From assembly GCA_036517235.1 (NCBI GenBank), contig DATDXL010000008.1, positions 1-9,710 of the forward strand: a stretch of DNA of 9,710 nt, read 5' to 3'. The position numbers and the translations under genes were made by a program. Positions 1 through 5,353 of this stretch are shown here, in pieces. Within the stretch, counting starts at the first letter, position 1, and the number at the start of each line of letters is the position of its first letter. The DNA comes from 2-02-FULL-46-13 sp036517235. Its GTDB lineage: Bacteria; Patescibacteriota; Minisyncoccia; Phycocordibacterales; DSPV01. The notes beneath the pieces are model-generated. The model had not been told where the DNA came from. It ran no database searches and saw nothing but the letters and a program-made list of their open reading frames with translations.

Positions 1-150
1 CAAGGAGCGTTTTTCTTCGGTGTCCGCCGAGTCCGCGAGGCGGTGGCGAGGCGAAATCCGAGCGTACGAATTAGTTAGAGACACCACGTACTTGGCGCGT
101 GGACTATCCTTTTCTTTCGTGCAAAATTCGAGCGAATGATATAATTAGTT
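1..150. other. Left-edge non-coding stretch with a possible extended -10
   Basis: No credible reading frame crosses this stretch. It is rich in GC palindromic fragments, for example CCACG (84-88) pairing with CGTGG (98-102). It contains two similar tails ending in AATTAGTT (68-75 and 143-150), each preceded by a GAGCG word. TGATATAAT at 137-145 is a perfect extended -10 in the plus direction, but no good -35 lies 16-18 bp upstream. If active, it would start transcription near 152, at the foot of the next hairpin. AAGGAG at 3-8 is not followed by a sensible start codon. Confidence 0.35.
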
Positions 151-195
151 CAAAACGTAAAAAAGTATCCGCCCAAGCGGCCTTTTTGCGTTTTG
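151..195. terminator. Bidirectional terminator-like hairpin
   Basis: The outer arms CAAAACG (151-157) and CGTTTTG (189-195) pair. Inside them AAAAAG (160-165) pairs with CTTTTT (182-187), and the core is CCGC-CCAA-GCGG (169-180). The A run on one side and T run on the other give a GC hairpin followed by T in either direction. It could end a minus-strand transcript coming from the broken aspartate kinase side. Confidence 0.55.
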
Positions 196-396
196 ACCCT
201 AAGTAGAGCTGAACGCTCTGCGTCGGGGAATCGAAAACCTTCTCCAGATTTTTTGGAGCAACAGGCGAACAAAAAATCGGAAAGGTGTACTGACCCTGTA
301 AGGGTCGATAAGCGTCCTCGCGGTCCCCGTAGCACTATGATTCCCAGCTGGGAAGAATCGAAAGCCGGAGCGCGACGGCGCGAGGCGGGGTCGCGC
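151..396. other. Stem-loop-rich element, possible structured RNA or repeat
   Basis: This stretch has an unusual density of perfect short inverted repeats. They are the 151-195 hairpin; AGAGC/GCTCT (205-209/215-219); CTCCA/TGGAG (242-246/254-258); GACCCT/AGGGTC (292-297/301-306); the palindrome TTCCCAGCTGGGAA (341-354); and GCGCGAC/GTCGCGC (370-376/390-396). GACCCT also occurs at 195-200, so AGGGTC at 301-306 has two possible partners. Frames stay open on both strands (minus 150-398 and 199-402, plus 193-423), but the predicted peptides are Arg/Ser-rich with no domain or ribosome site, so I regard them as chance. I looked for tmRNA, RNase P, SRP and tRNA signatures and found none. The transcribed strand is unknown. 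Confidence 0.4.
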
Positions 397-501
397 AAAC
401 ATTCAGCAGAATTTTATGTGTGACCGATTTCCTTACAAAAAAGGTCGACAAGCAAGCCGATCCCCGCAGGGAATAGTCACTTGTTTACGCGCGCGCAGCG
501 T

Positions 502-1047
502 TCAGCAAGGTCTTTTTGTCCTTGTATTCTCAAAAAGCGGGAGTAATACGTAATACCCCGTGCCGCCAAGAACTTTTCTGCAGGCGCTGAAGGTTTCAGA
601 TTTATCGTACTGTCCGTTTTCGCCGAAGCGGATGAATCTGGATGCGTCCACGAACTCAAAACCAATTGCCTTCGAGATTATCTTGGCGTTGAGGTATTCA
701 CCACGGCTCGCGGTGAAGTCAGGTGTAAGGTAGACCGCCATGCTTCGCTCGATCGTGTCGAGCTCTGCGTTGATGTCGAAGGAGACCCCAAGACCTTCCG
801 CGATGCTCGCATAACGCTCCCTGATGAGCGCACGGATATCCGTGGCAGGCTTTCCAGCATCAAGTTTTAGGAGGCTATACCACTGGTACAGGAGGTCGGT
901 TACCTTGTGGTCATCGGGATGTCGTTTCCCCGGAGCCGAGACCACGATGCACTTTCTTTCAGGGTCTGCACGCACGATGGCTAGCACCTTTTTGATCTGT
1001 TCTGCGTCCGCAACCGAAGTTCCGCCGAATTTCGCCACTTTTCTCAT
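502..1047 (-). pseudogene. Aspartate kinase, C-terminally truncated
   Basis: The 181-residue product matches the N-terminal part of the aspartate kinase amino-acid-kinase fold. KFGGTS at residues 6-11 is the ATP/aspartate-binding start, VVSAPGKR lies near 35-42, and TASRGEYLNAKI near 112-123 is the conserved substrate-side segment. Intact enzymes run to about 400 residues or more. Here the frame ends just where the family's PGFYG and FSRGGSDITG segments should begin ('YYVLLPLFEN', then a short unrelated tail and TGA). The second half of the catalytic domain and both ACT domains are missing. Another frame (minus 477-665) stays open past this point but does not restore the missing motifs. Start 1047 is chosen over an upstream ATG at 1116 because AAAGGA lies just before it and KFGGTS normally begins within 10 residues. 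Catalysis of aspartate phosphorylation is unlikely. Confidence 0.75.
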
Positions 1048-1088
1048 TTTTTTCCTTTCCAAGAACTGTTTAGAAGTCGCTTCTGACC

Positions 1089-1116
1089 ATACTACTGAGG
1101 AAATAGGCAAAGGCAA
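1089..1116 (-). promoter_or_regulatory. Candidate promoter for the aspartate kinase remnant
   Basis: Read on the minus strand, TTGCCT (1111-1116) and TAGTAT (1089-1094) are 16 bp apart, each matching 4 of 6 consensus bases. Transcription would start about 35 nt before the ATG at 1047. This is motif evidence only. Confidence 0.35.
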
Positions 1117-1171
1117 ATCAGTCTATCGGGGTCTAGCCGAATGCCTTGAAATGGGGTAGAATGGTCAAATC

Positions 1172-2746
1172 TTGCCACCAGAGAATACAACAAACGGCAT
1201 AGCGCCCCTTATCAAAGGCATTTTTGAGGGTATTAAGGGACGCACCAACAATCTCGGACCTGTAGGGGAGAATGAGACGCTCGTACAAGTAAATAGCCTT
1301 ACTTCGACCGCGGGGACGCTCTACGAAAAATTTCGCTATTTACTCGATTACAAAGATGAGCACGCCATCAAACGCAGCGCGGTGGCGCGTATACTCAAAC
1401 GCAAATTACTCATCGAGGGAACAACCGATATAGGCCTCTCGCTTCTTCAGGAGCTCATTACGGGGGGGTACCTTCCCAACAAAAGCATTCCAGAGCGTAT
1501 CTCGGTACGTGTCCAGGCCGTCGTTAATCCCTATATCCTCTTGCATTCAAAGGTACGTGACCTTCCTGGTGCTGACACTATGATTGTCGGCTTCGCCGCG
1601 AGCGAGGTGAGCCGATTCCTCTTTCCGACGACGGTGGACGAAGCTGTGCTCAACGCGTACTTTCTCGATGTTCGTGACCGGGTGAAGGTGAATTTTGATA
1701 TCGCGCCCGATGAGCTTGATACTGCTATCTATACCGCATGTCGTCGAGGACTACTCCGTGAAGACAATGATCTGTTAGGTTACGCTCTCTGGTTGCGTTT
1801 CAGCAAGTGGAGCGGAGCGATGCAGACTGAAGATATCGATATCCTCGCGCAACATTTCGGGGTGATACAGCAGCGTGTCAAAGGAGCACTCAAGAGGCCT
1901 TTGGGTTGGGAACTCGTTTCTAAGCTCAAGAACTACTCGATCTATTTCGCGGTCCTTCATGAAGTCATCGAGCGCTATGGTATGGAGGCTGAAACCGTTC
2001 TCAAAGACCGTGGGTACGTAGATAAGACAGTCCGCGAGATCTTAACAGGTCATTATAAAAAAGAGAATTCAAGAACCACGCGAAGTGCGATACGTGCCAT
2101 TATCTACATTTTCTGCACGAAACTCATCCTTGCCTTCATTTTGGAGTTTCCCTATGACTATTATGTTCTCGGTTCCATAAACTACATCCCGCTTGGGGTC
2201 AATGTGCTCTTCCATCCAGTGCTCCTCTTCGTTATGACACGCATCCGTCCCTTGGGCGATAACAACACTTCTCGCATCTTGGGAGGTCTTCATAAAATAA
2301 TCCGCGGCGATGACCACAAGCTCTTGAAGATCAAGCGGGCATCCCACGGGGCACTCAGCACGTTCTTTACCTTGCTGTACCTAGGATTATTCCTCATTTG
2401 TTTTGGGATACTCATTACCTTTTTGATCCAGGTACAGTTCAACTGGGTAGGGATCATCTTGTTCCTCTTCTTCCTGACCCTAGTGAGCTATTTCGGTCTT
2501 CGGATTCGCCACAACGCGAAACGCTGGCAAGTACGCAGTGAGGACGAGGGCACGATATCGCTCTTGTGGGGGGTCTTTACGCTTCCGATTATTCGTGCCG
2601 GACAGTGGCTCACACGCACCTTCGCCTCTATCAATATATTCGTCTTCTTCATGGACTTCATCGTAGAAGCGCCGTTTAAATTAGTTCTCGGAATCTCCGA
2701 CGCGTTCACCTCCTTTTTGCGAGAGAAACGGGAAGAAACCTTTTAG
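1172..2746 (+). CDS. Uncharacterised multi-pass membrane protein, 524 aa
   Basis: I do not recognise a named function. Residues 1-300 look soluble and mixed helical, with a charged stretch 'KRSAVARILKRK' near 67-78. The C-terminal part is membranous: hydrophobic spans at about 306-326, 337-355, 396-420 and 424-443, and further hydrophobic, possibly re-entrant segments near 463-475 and 484-507. The tail is charged. The style (long cytoplasmic N-domain plus four or more membrane spans) fits conserved hypothetical membrane proteins seen in CPR genomes. The start is odd: the frame has no ATG for over 130 codons, an in-frame TAG lies at 1157-1159, and the best start is TTG at 1172 without a ribosome site. 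An ATG at 1161 opens only a 13-codon frame in another phase. A TAGAAT box (1157-1162) just upstream would give an almost leaderless message. The Nudix gene follows after 9 bp, so the two are probably cotranscribed. Confidence 0.7.
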   Translation: MPPENTTNGIAPLIKGIFEGIKGRTNNLGPVGENETLVQVNSLTSTAGTLYEKFRYLLDYKDEHAIKRSAVARILKRKLLIEGTTDIGLSLLQELITGGYLPNKSIPERISVRVQAVVNPYILLHSKVRDLPGADTMIVGFAASEVSRFLFPTTVDEAVLNAYFLDVRDRVKVNFDIAPDELDTAIYTACRRGLLREDNDLLGYALWLRFSKWSGAMQTEDIDILAQHFGVIQQRVKGALKRPLGWELVSKLKNYSIYFAVLHEVIERYGMEAETVLKDRGYVDKTVREILTGHYKKENSRTTRSAIRAIIYIFCTKLILAFILEFPYDYYVLGSINYIPLGVNVLFHPVLLFVMTRIRPLGDNNTSRILGGLHKIIRGDDHKLLKIKRASHGALSTFFTLLYLGLFLICFGILITFLIQVQFNWVGIILFLFFLTLVSYFGLRIRHNAKRWQVRSEDEGTISLLWGVFTLPIIRAGQWLTRTFASINIFVFFMDFIVEAPFKLVLGISDAFTSFLREKREETF

Positions 2747-2755
2747 TTTTTATCT

Positions 2756-3175
2756 ATGGTACGCAAAACAGAATCGGCCGGCGGTGTTGTTATAAACGCT
2801 CGCGGCGAGGTACTTATTGTGAGCCAGCACGGCGATTCGTGGTCGCTGCCGAAGGGACACATTGAAGCGGGAGAGGATGCGATTGCTGCGGCGAAGCGCG
2901 AGATTACAGAGGAGAGCGGTATTGAGCATTTGACGCTAGTTAAACAGCTGCCTAGCTATAAGAGGTTTCGCATCGGGCGCGGGGGGAAAGGGGAGGATGC
3001 CAACGAACTCAAGACGATCCACATATTTTTATTTCGAACCGATGATGAGACGCTTGCGCCGACCGACCCCGATAATCCTGAAGCACGATGGGTGCTTCCT
3101 ACTGATGTAGCGGATCTCTTAACGCACCCAAAAGATAAAGAATTCTTTAATAAAATCCTTTTTGAGCTCTCGTAG
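2756..3175 (+). CDS. Nudix hydrolase (MutT/Ap4A-hydrolase type)
   Basis: The 139-residue protein is a single Nudix domain, a family that hydrolyses nucleoside diphosphates linked to another group (for example oxidised dNTPs or diadenosine polyphosphates), with Mg or Mn bound by the Nudix-box glutamates. The Nudix box at residues 34-56 fits G-x5-E-x7-R-E-U-x-E-E-x-G-U exactly: GHIEAGE, then REITEESGI. The N-terminal 'ESAGGVV' strand and 'WSLPKGHIEAGE' segment resemble small bacterial Ap4A hydrolases more than MutT, but the substrate cannot be fixed from sequence. Length is normal. The ATG lies 9 bp after the stop of the membrane protein and has no clear ribosome site, which suggests translational coupling or re-initiation. 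A charged 'GRGGKGEDANE' loop near residues 74-84 is the least standard part. Confidence 0.9.
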   Translation: MVRKTESAGGVVINARGEVLIVSQHGDSWSLPKGHIEAGEDAIAAAKREITEESGIEHLTLVKQLPSYKRFRIGRGGKGEDANELKTIHIFLFRTDDETLAPTDPDNPEARWVLPTDVADLLTHPKDKEFFNKILFELS

Positions 3176-3184
3176 GGGAAGTTT

Positions 3185-3237
3185 GGTTTAGTTGTATAAA
3201 TATACATACGTATATTTATACAACTACACACTAAACC
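3185..3237. repeat. AT-rich long inverted repeat between Nudix gene and tRNA
   Basis: AGTTGTATAAATATAC (3190-3205) and GTATATTTATACAACT (3210-3225) are perfect 16-bp arms around a 4-nt loop (ATAC). Outside them GGTTTAG (3185-3191) can pair with CTAAACC (3231-3237), leaving a short one-sided bulge. It starts 10 nt after the Nudix stop, so it may end or stabilise that transcript. It lacks the GC core and T tail of a standard intrinsic terminator. Confidence 0.8.
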
Positions 3238-3271
3238 TTTGGCATGAAATTCCCTGGCTGGAACAAGTACG

Positions 3272-3300
3272 TTGCCATTCAAATAAAGTTACTGTATCTT
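3272..3300 (+). promoter_or_regulatory. Candidate promoter for tRNA-Val
   Basis: TTGCCA (3272-3277, 5 of 6 consensus bases) and TATCTT (3295-3300, 4 of 6) are separated by exactly 17 bp. Transcription would start near 3307, giving a 5' leader of about 33 nt for RNase P to remove. Confidence 0.5.
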
Positions 3301-3339
3301 TGTGAGGCTTATTGTAATAAAATTATTGAGAATAATAAT

Positions 3340-3416
3340 GCGCGCGTAGCTCAGTTGGTTAGAGCGTCCGTTTGACGTACGGAAGGTCCCAGATTCGAAT
3401 TCTGGCGCGCGCACCA
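3340..3416 (+). tRNA. tRNA-Val (anticodon GAC), CCA encoded
   Basis: The sequence folds into a full cloverleaf. The acceptor stem GCGCGCG (3340-3346) pairs with CGCGCGC (3406-3412). The D arm is GCTC/GAGC around AGTTGGTTA, the anticodon stem is TCCGT/ACGGA, and the loop TTGACGT gives anticodon GAC. The variable loop is AGGTC, and the T arm is CCAGA-TTCGAAT-TCTGG, with an A-T pair at 53-61 instead of the usual G-C. The discriminator is A, as expected for valine, and CCA is encoded at 3414-3416. GAC reads the valine codons GUC and GUU. The final A is also the first base of the downstream gene's ATG. Confidence 0.95.
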
Positions 3417-3856
3417 TGAAAGATTCTTTTGAAAATAAGAATACCACATTTGTTTTTCCTGATCTTGAAAAAGAAAGAGGCGAGATAGGACGTGTCGCTA
3501 GAGTATTTGCTCCAGAAGACATCAATGCCTTCGTAGAGCGATTTTATGAACGATCAAAGAAAGCTACTTTAATGGTGCTTTCTGAAGATACATGGAGTCA
3601 ATTAGAAAATACTGATTCTTATGACATTGCACTTGGAGCATGGAAAGAGGTTGAATATCACGCAATAGAAGGTAAACCTGAAGCCCCGAGAGATTGGAAA
3701 GTCATGCGCGATAAAATAGAACAGCACCAACTTCTAGAGGCTCCCATTGTTGTAAAAATGGGAGATAGATATCATCTGGTAAGCGGTAATACACGACTTA
3801 TGGTCGTACGTGCCTTAGGCATTACTCCTGAAGTTCTTGTGGTTGATTGGGATTAG
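3416..3856 (+). CDS. ParB-like domain protein, uncharacterised
   Basis: The product is 146 residues. The C-terminal third carries a motif of the ParB/sulfiredoxin-like fold: 'EAPIVVKMGDRYHLVSGNTRLM' spans residues 108-129, and the SGNTRLM...RALGI pattern resembles the ParB box-II-like (A/S)GNTRL helix. The N-terminal two-thirds is charged with no recognised domain. Such stand-alone proteins occur in phage and accessory contexts, and their roles are unknown. The proposed ATG shares its A with the tRNA CCA, so normal tRNA 3' processing would cut within or next to the start codon. No other Met occurs before residue 53, so either a non-ATG start or translation before processing is needed. My rough hand count gives about 39% GC, clearly below the roughly 50% of trxB and ftsZ, which suggests transfer. 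It converges on trxB with a 20-nt gap and no visible terminator. Confidence 0.6.
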   Translation: MKDSFENKNTTFVFPDLEKERGEIGRVARVFAPEDINAFVERFYERSKKATLMVLSEDTWSQLENTDSYDIALGAWKEVEYHAIEGKPEAPRDWKVMRDKIEQHQLLEAPIVVKMGDRYHLVSGNTRLMVVRALGITPEVLVVDWD

Positions 3857-3876
3857 GAAAGAATCTCAAACGGATA

Positions 3877-4920
3877 CTATTTCCCTGCATGGAGATAAAG
3901 GTAGATATCCTCGAGCGCTTTTACGGCATCGCCTGCGGCGATATTGTTTTGGTGGTATAAGCCATCCGTACAGTCCCCAGCCGCCCAAATGCCACCGGAA
4001 ACAGCACCACCTACTTCGTTGCGGAGCCTCTGCGAATCGCTCGCCGTAGTATCCACTACGTCTCGCGCTTCGCTTTCTCCGCGTCTCGTATCTGATGCCG
4101 TTTCCGGCGGTATCAAGAGTTGAGCACGTTGTGTTTTTGGGTCGGTAATAATGTGTCCCCACTGATCGGTTTTGACGAGATTTTTGACGAAGTCCGTGGT
4201 CGGGATAAGTCCGATTTCAACGAATATACCGTCAATCGGCATTTCTCCCGTTTCGCCTGTTGTGCTGTTCTTGTATACAATGCCGTTAACGAATTTATTT
4301 CCTTTCACCTCGATTACTTCGGTGTTCTTGAGAATTTTGAGTTTCGGATTTGCCGAGACTTTTTCCACGGTTACGGGGTCGGCGCGGAACGAATCGCCCC
4401 GTGCAAAGAGGGTGACGCTTTTGCAGTAGGCAAGCAGCTGGGCGGCAGTTTCGAACGCCGCATTGCCGGCTCCGATGACGAGCACATCTCTGTCCGAGAA
4501 AAGAGGTCCGTCGCAGGAAGCGCAGTAGGTAAGTCCTTTGTGCTCATAGATATCGGCGCCTTTTGCCTCAAGCTTGCGTCGGGTCGAGCCGGTGGTTACA
4601 AGAACGGTTTTTGATGAAAGAGTCTCTTTTGAGGTCTTTATGGAGAAACTCTCGCCGTCTTTTTCTATCGTTTCTACGGTTACCCCTTCTTGTATCGTTA
4701 CTGAATCTCCCGCGTAGGCTTTCAAATGGCTTTTGAGTCTGTTCGCAAGCTCAATGCCTGTGATAGAGATATCCCCGATCCAATTTTGTATACCTTCGGA
4801 CACAACGGACTGGCCGCCGAAATCCCTCGTCAGAAATAGGGTTTTGAGCTTTTTTCTCGCGGCGTAAACGCCCGCGGCTACTCCCGCAGGCCCTCCGCCG
4901 ATGATGATGAGGTCAAACAT
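3877..4920 (-). CDS. trxB: Thioredoxin reductase (with in-frame insertion)
   Basis: This is a cytoplasmic FAD enzyme that reduces thioredoxin-like proteins. From start 4920 the product is 347 residues against about 305-320 for the family. The FAD-binding 'IIGGGPAGVAAGVYAA' is at 6-21. The redox-active CASC is at 133-136 (TYCASCDGPLF). The nucleotide-binding GAGNAA is at 150-155, and the FAD-contacting 'AAGDCTDGLYHQ' is at 313-324. Two oddities stand out. The usual HRRDSFRA segment, which binds the NADPH 2'-phosphate, reads FARGDSFRA (172-180), so one arginine and the histidine are lost. About 40 extra residues, roughly 267-309, sit between 'DPKTQR' and 'GIWAAGD', where the family normally has a short turn; they are encoded by a palindrome. 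ATG 4920 is preferred to 4956 because the FAD motif normally begins within a few residues of the start, and the extra N-terminal residues are simply translated heptamer repeat. There is no ribosome site. Confidence 0.9.
   Translation of the reverse strand: MFDLIIIGGGPAGVAAGVYAARKKLKTLFLTRDFGGQSVVSEGIQNWIGDISITGIELANRLKSHLKAYAGDSVTIQEGVTVETIEKDGESFSIKTSKETLSSKTVLVTTGSTRRKLEAKGADIYEHKGLTYCASCDGPLFSDRDVLVIGAGNAAFETAAQLLAYCKSVTLFARGDSFRADPVTVEKVSANPKLKILKNTEVIEVKGNKFVNGIVYKNSTTGETGEMPIDGIFVEIGLIPTTDFVKNLVKTDQWGHIITDPKTQRAQLLIPPETASDTRRGESEARDVVDTTASDSQRLRNEVGGAVSGGIWAAGDCTDGLYHQNNIAAGDAVKALEDIYLYLHAGK
3991..4111 (-). mobile_element. In-frame palindromic element inside trxB
   Basis: The outer arms GCCACCGGAAACAGC (3991-4005) and GCCGTTTCCGGCGGT (4097-4111) are inverted copies matching at 12 of 15 positions. 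Two of the three mismatches become G-U wobbles in the trxB message. At the centre CGTAGT (4045-4050) and ACTACG (4055-4060) pair perfectly around a 4-nt loop. Between centre and ends, inverted similarity continues in short blocks (TTCGC, CTCCGC, GTTTCCGG). The element coincides with the extra residues of TrxB, has no stop in the coding frame, and adds Arg/Ser/Glu/Asp/Thr-rich sequence. No transposase or second copy is in the window. The nature of the element is inferred by analogy with Rickettsia palindromic elements. Confidence 0.65.
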
Positions 4921-4953
4921 AGGGTATAGGGTACAGGGTTTAGGGAATAGGGG
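4921..4953 (+). repeat. Degenerate heptamer tandem repeat upstream of trxB
   Basis: Four 7-bp units, AGGGTAT, AGGGTAC, AGGGTTT and AGGGAAT, follow each other without gaps from 4921 to 4948, with a fifth AGGGG start at 4949. The array abuts the trxB start codon and occupies the place of its promoter and leader. Confidence 0.85.
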
Positions 4954-4956
4954 CAA
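4928..4956 (-). promoter_or_regulatory. Possible trxB promoter inside heptamer array
   Basis: On the minus strand TTGCCC (4951-4956) and TACCCT (4928-4933) are 17 bp apart. The predicted start, about 4921, is next to the ATG at 4920, so the message would be leaderless. The -10 match is only 3 of 6 and lies in repetitive sequence. Confidence 0.25.
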
Positions 4957-4962
4957 GTTTAT

Positions 4963-4990
4963 TTGACAGGTTTATTTCTCGTGTTAGGGT
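4963..4990 (+). promoter_or_regulatory. Candidate promoter for the small cysteine-rich gene
   Basis: A perfect TTGACA -35 (4963-4968) is followed after 16 bp by TAGGGT (4985-4990), with an upstream TG (4982-4983) in the extended -10 position. Transcription would start around 4996-4998, leaving only about 5 nt before the ATG at 5003. This is consistent with the absence of a ribosome site there. Confidence 0.5.
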
Positions 4991-5002
4991 CTAAATTAGA
5001 TT

Positions 5003-5191
5003 ATGAAAGAACAAGACCCGGATTCTACAGTTTGTTCCTTTTGTGGCGGACACATTCACTATTGCAACTGTAGGACTTTCAAAGTTAATTCTGGTGGTGA
5101 AATGAAGAAACAGGATACCAACTCAAAAGTCTGCGCAGGCTGTGGGGGACATATTAACTACTGCACATGTAAAACAAAATGTGGAAAGTAA
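5003..5191 (+). CDS. Small duplicated CxxC/CxC (zinc-finger-like) protein
   Basis: The 62-residue protein is two copies of one 25-residue unit, residues 1-25 and 34-58. Each runs M-K-x-Q-D...V-C-x-x-C-G-G-H-I-x-Y-C-x-C-x-T. Each unit has four cysteines and one histidine in the spacing of a tiny zinc ribbon or knuckle, so metal binding is likely (inference from the pattern; no named family recognised). The DNA units are 5003-5077 and 5102-5176. The 24-nt spacer ends in GGTGGTGAA directly before the second ATG, so the second unit could be translated alone. A good promoter and a strong terminator frame it as a single-gene transcript. It is divergent from trxB, which makes a thiol or metal-stress role thinkable, but nothing shows it. 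Confidence 0.75.
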   Translation: MKEQDPDSTVCSFCGGHIHYCNCRTFKVNSGGEMKKQDTNSKVCAGCGGHINYCTCKTKCGK

Positions 5192-5196
5192 TTTCT

Positions 5197-5238
5197 AAGA
5201 GACCGAGCATGAAAACACAGCGCGGTCTTTTTCTTTTT
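5197..5238 (+). terminator. Intrinsic terminator of the small cysteine-rich gene
   Basis: AGACCG (5200-5205) pairs with CGGTCT (5223-5228), extended by A/T and G-U pairs, and runs into a T-rich tract through about 5238. It begins 6 nt after the stop codon. Confidence 0.85.
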
Positions 5239-5263
5239 CCCTAAACTCAAGAGCGAGCCCGCC

Positions 5264-5339
5264 CATTTTGAAACATTGCGCAGGTTGACGAACCGAGCAT
5301 AGCGCCGTGCTAGCAAGGACGGACGCGTGTTTCAAAATG
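5264..5339. repeat. Spaced inverted repeat downstream of the histidine kinase
   Basis: CATTTTGAAACA (5264-5275) and TGTTTCAAAATG (5328-5339) are perfect 12-bp inverted arms 52 nt apart. The interior has a smaller AGCA/TGCT stem (near 5297-5300/5308-5311). It ends 14 nt from the kinase stop codon, so a kinase transcript would read into it. It lacks the compact GC stem and T tail of a terminator. It looks like an intergenic repeat unit, but no second copy is in the window. Confidence 0.65.
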
Positions 5340-5353
5340 AGCTGGGTGAACGG

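Noticed and set aside
193..423. Open frames of 67-82 codons on both strands
   Set aside because: Peptides are low-complexity, lack ribosome sites and domains, and mirror each other through palindromic GC-rich sequence; treated as a structured element instead.
1462..1468. G7 run inside the membrane-protein gene
   Set aside because: It encodes ordinary Gly-Gly in an intact frame and is too short to argue for slippage on its own.
3289..3525. 78-codon minus frame across the tRNA
   Set aside because: It is the antisense of tRNA-Val; the peptide simply reads the T arm backwards.
4921..4956. Upstream ATG extending TrxB by 12 residues
   Set aside because: The extension is translated heptamer repeat and places the FAD motif unusually far from the N-terminus.
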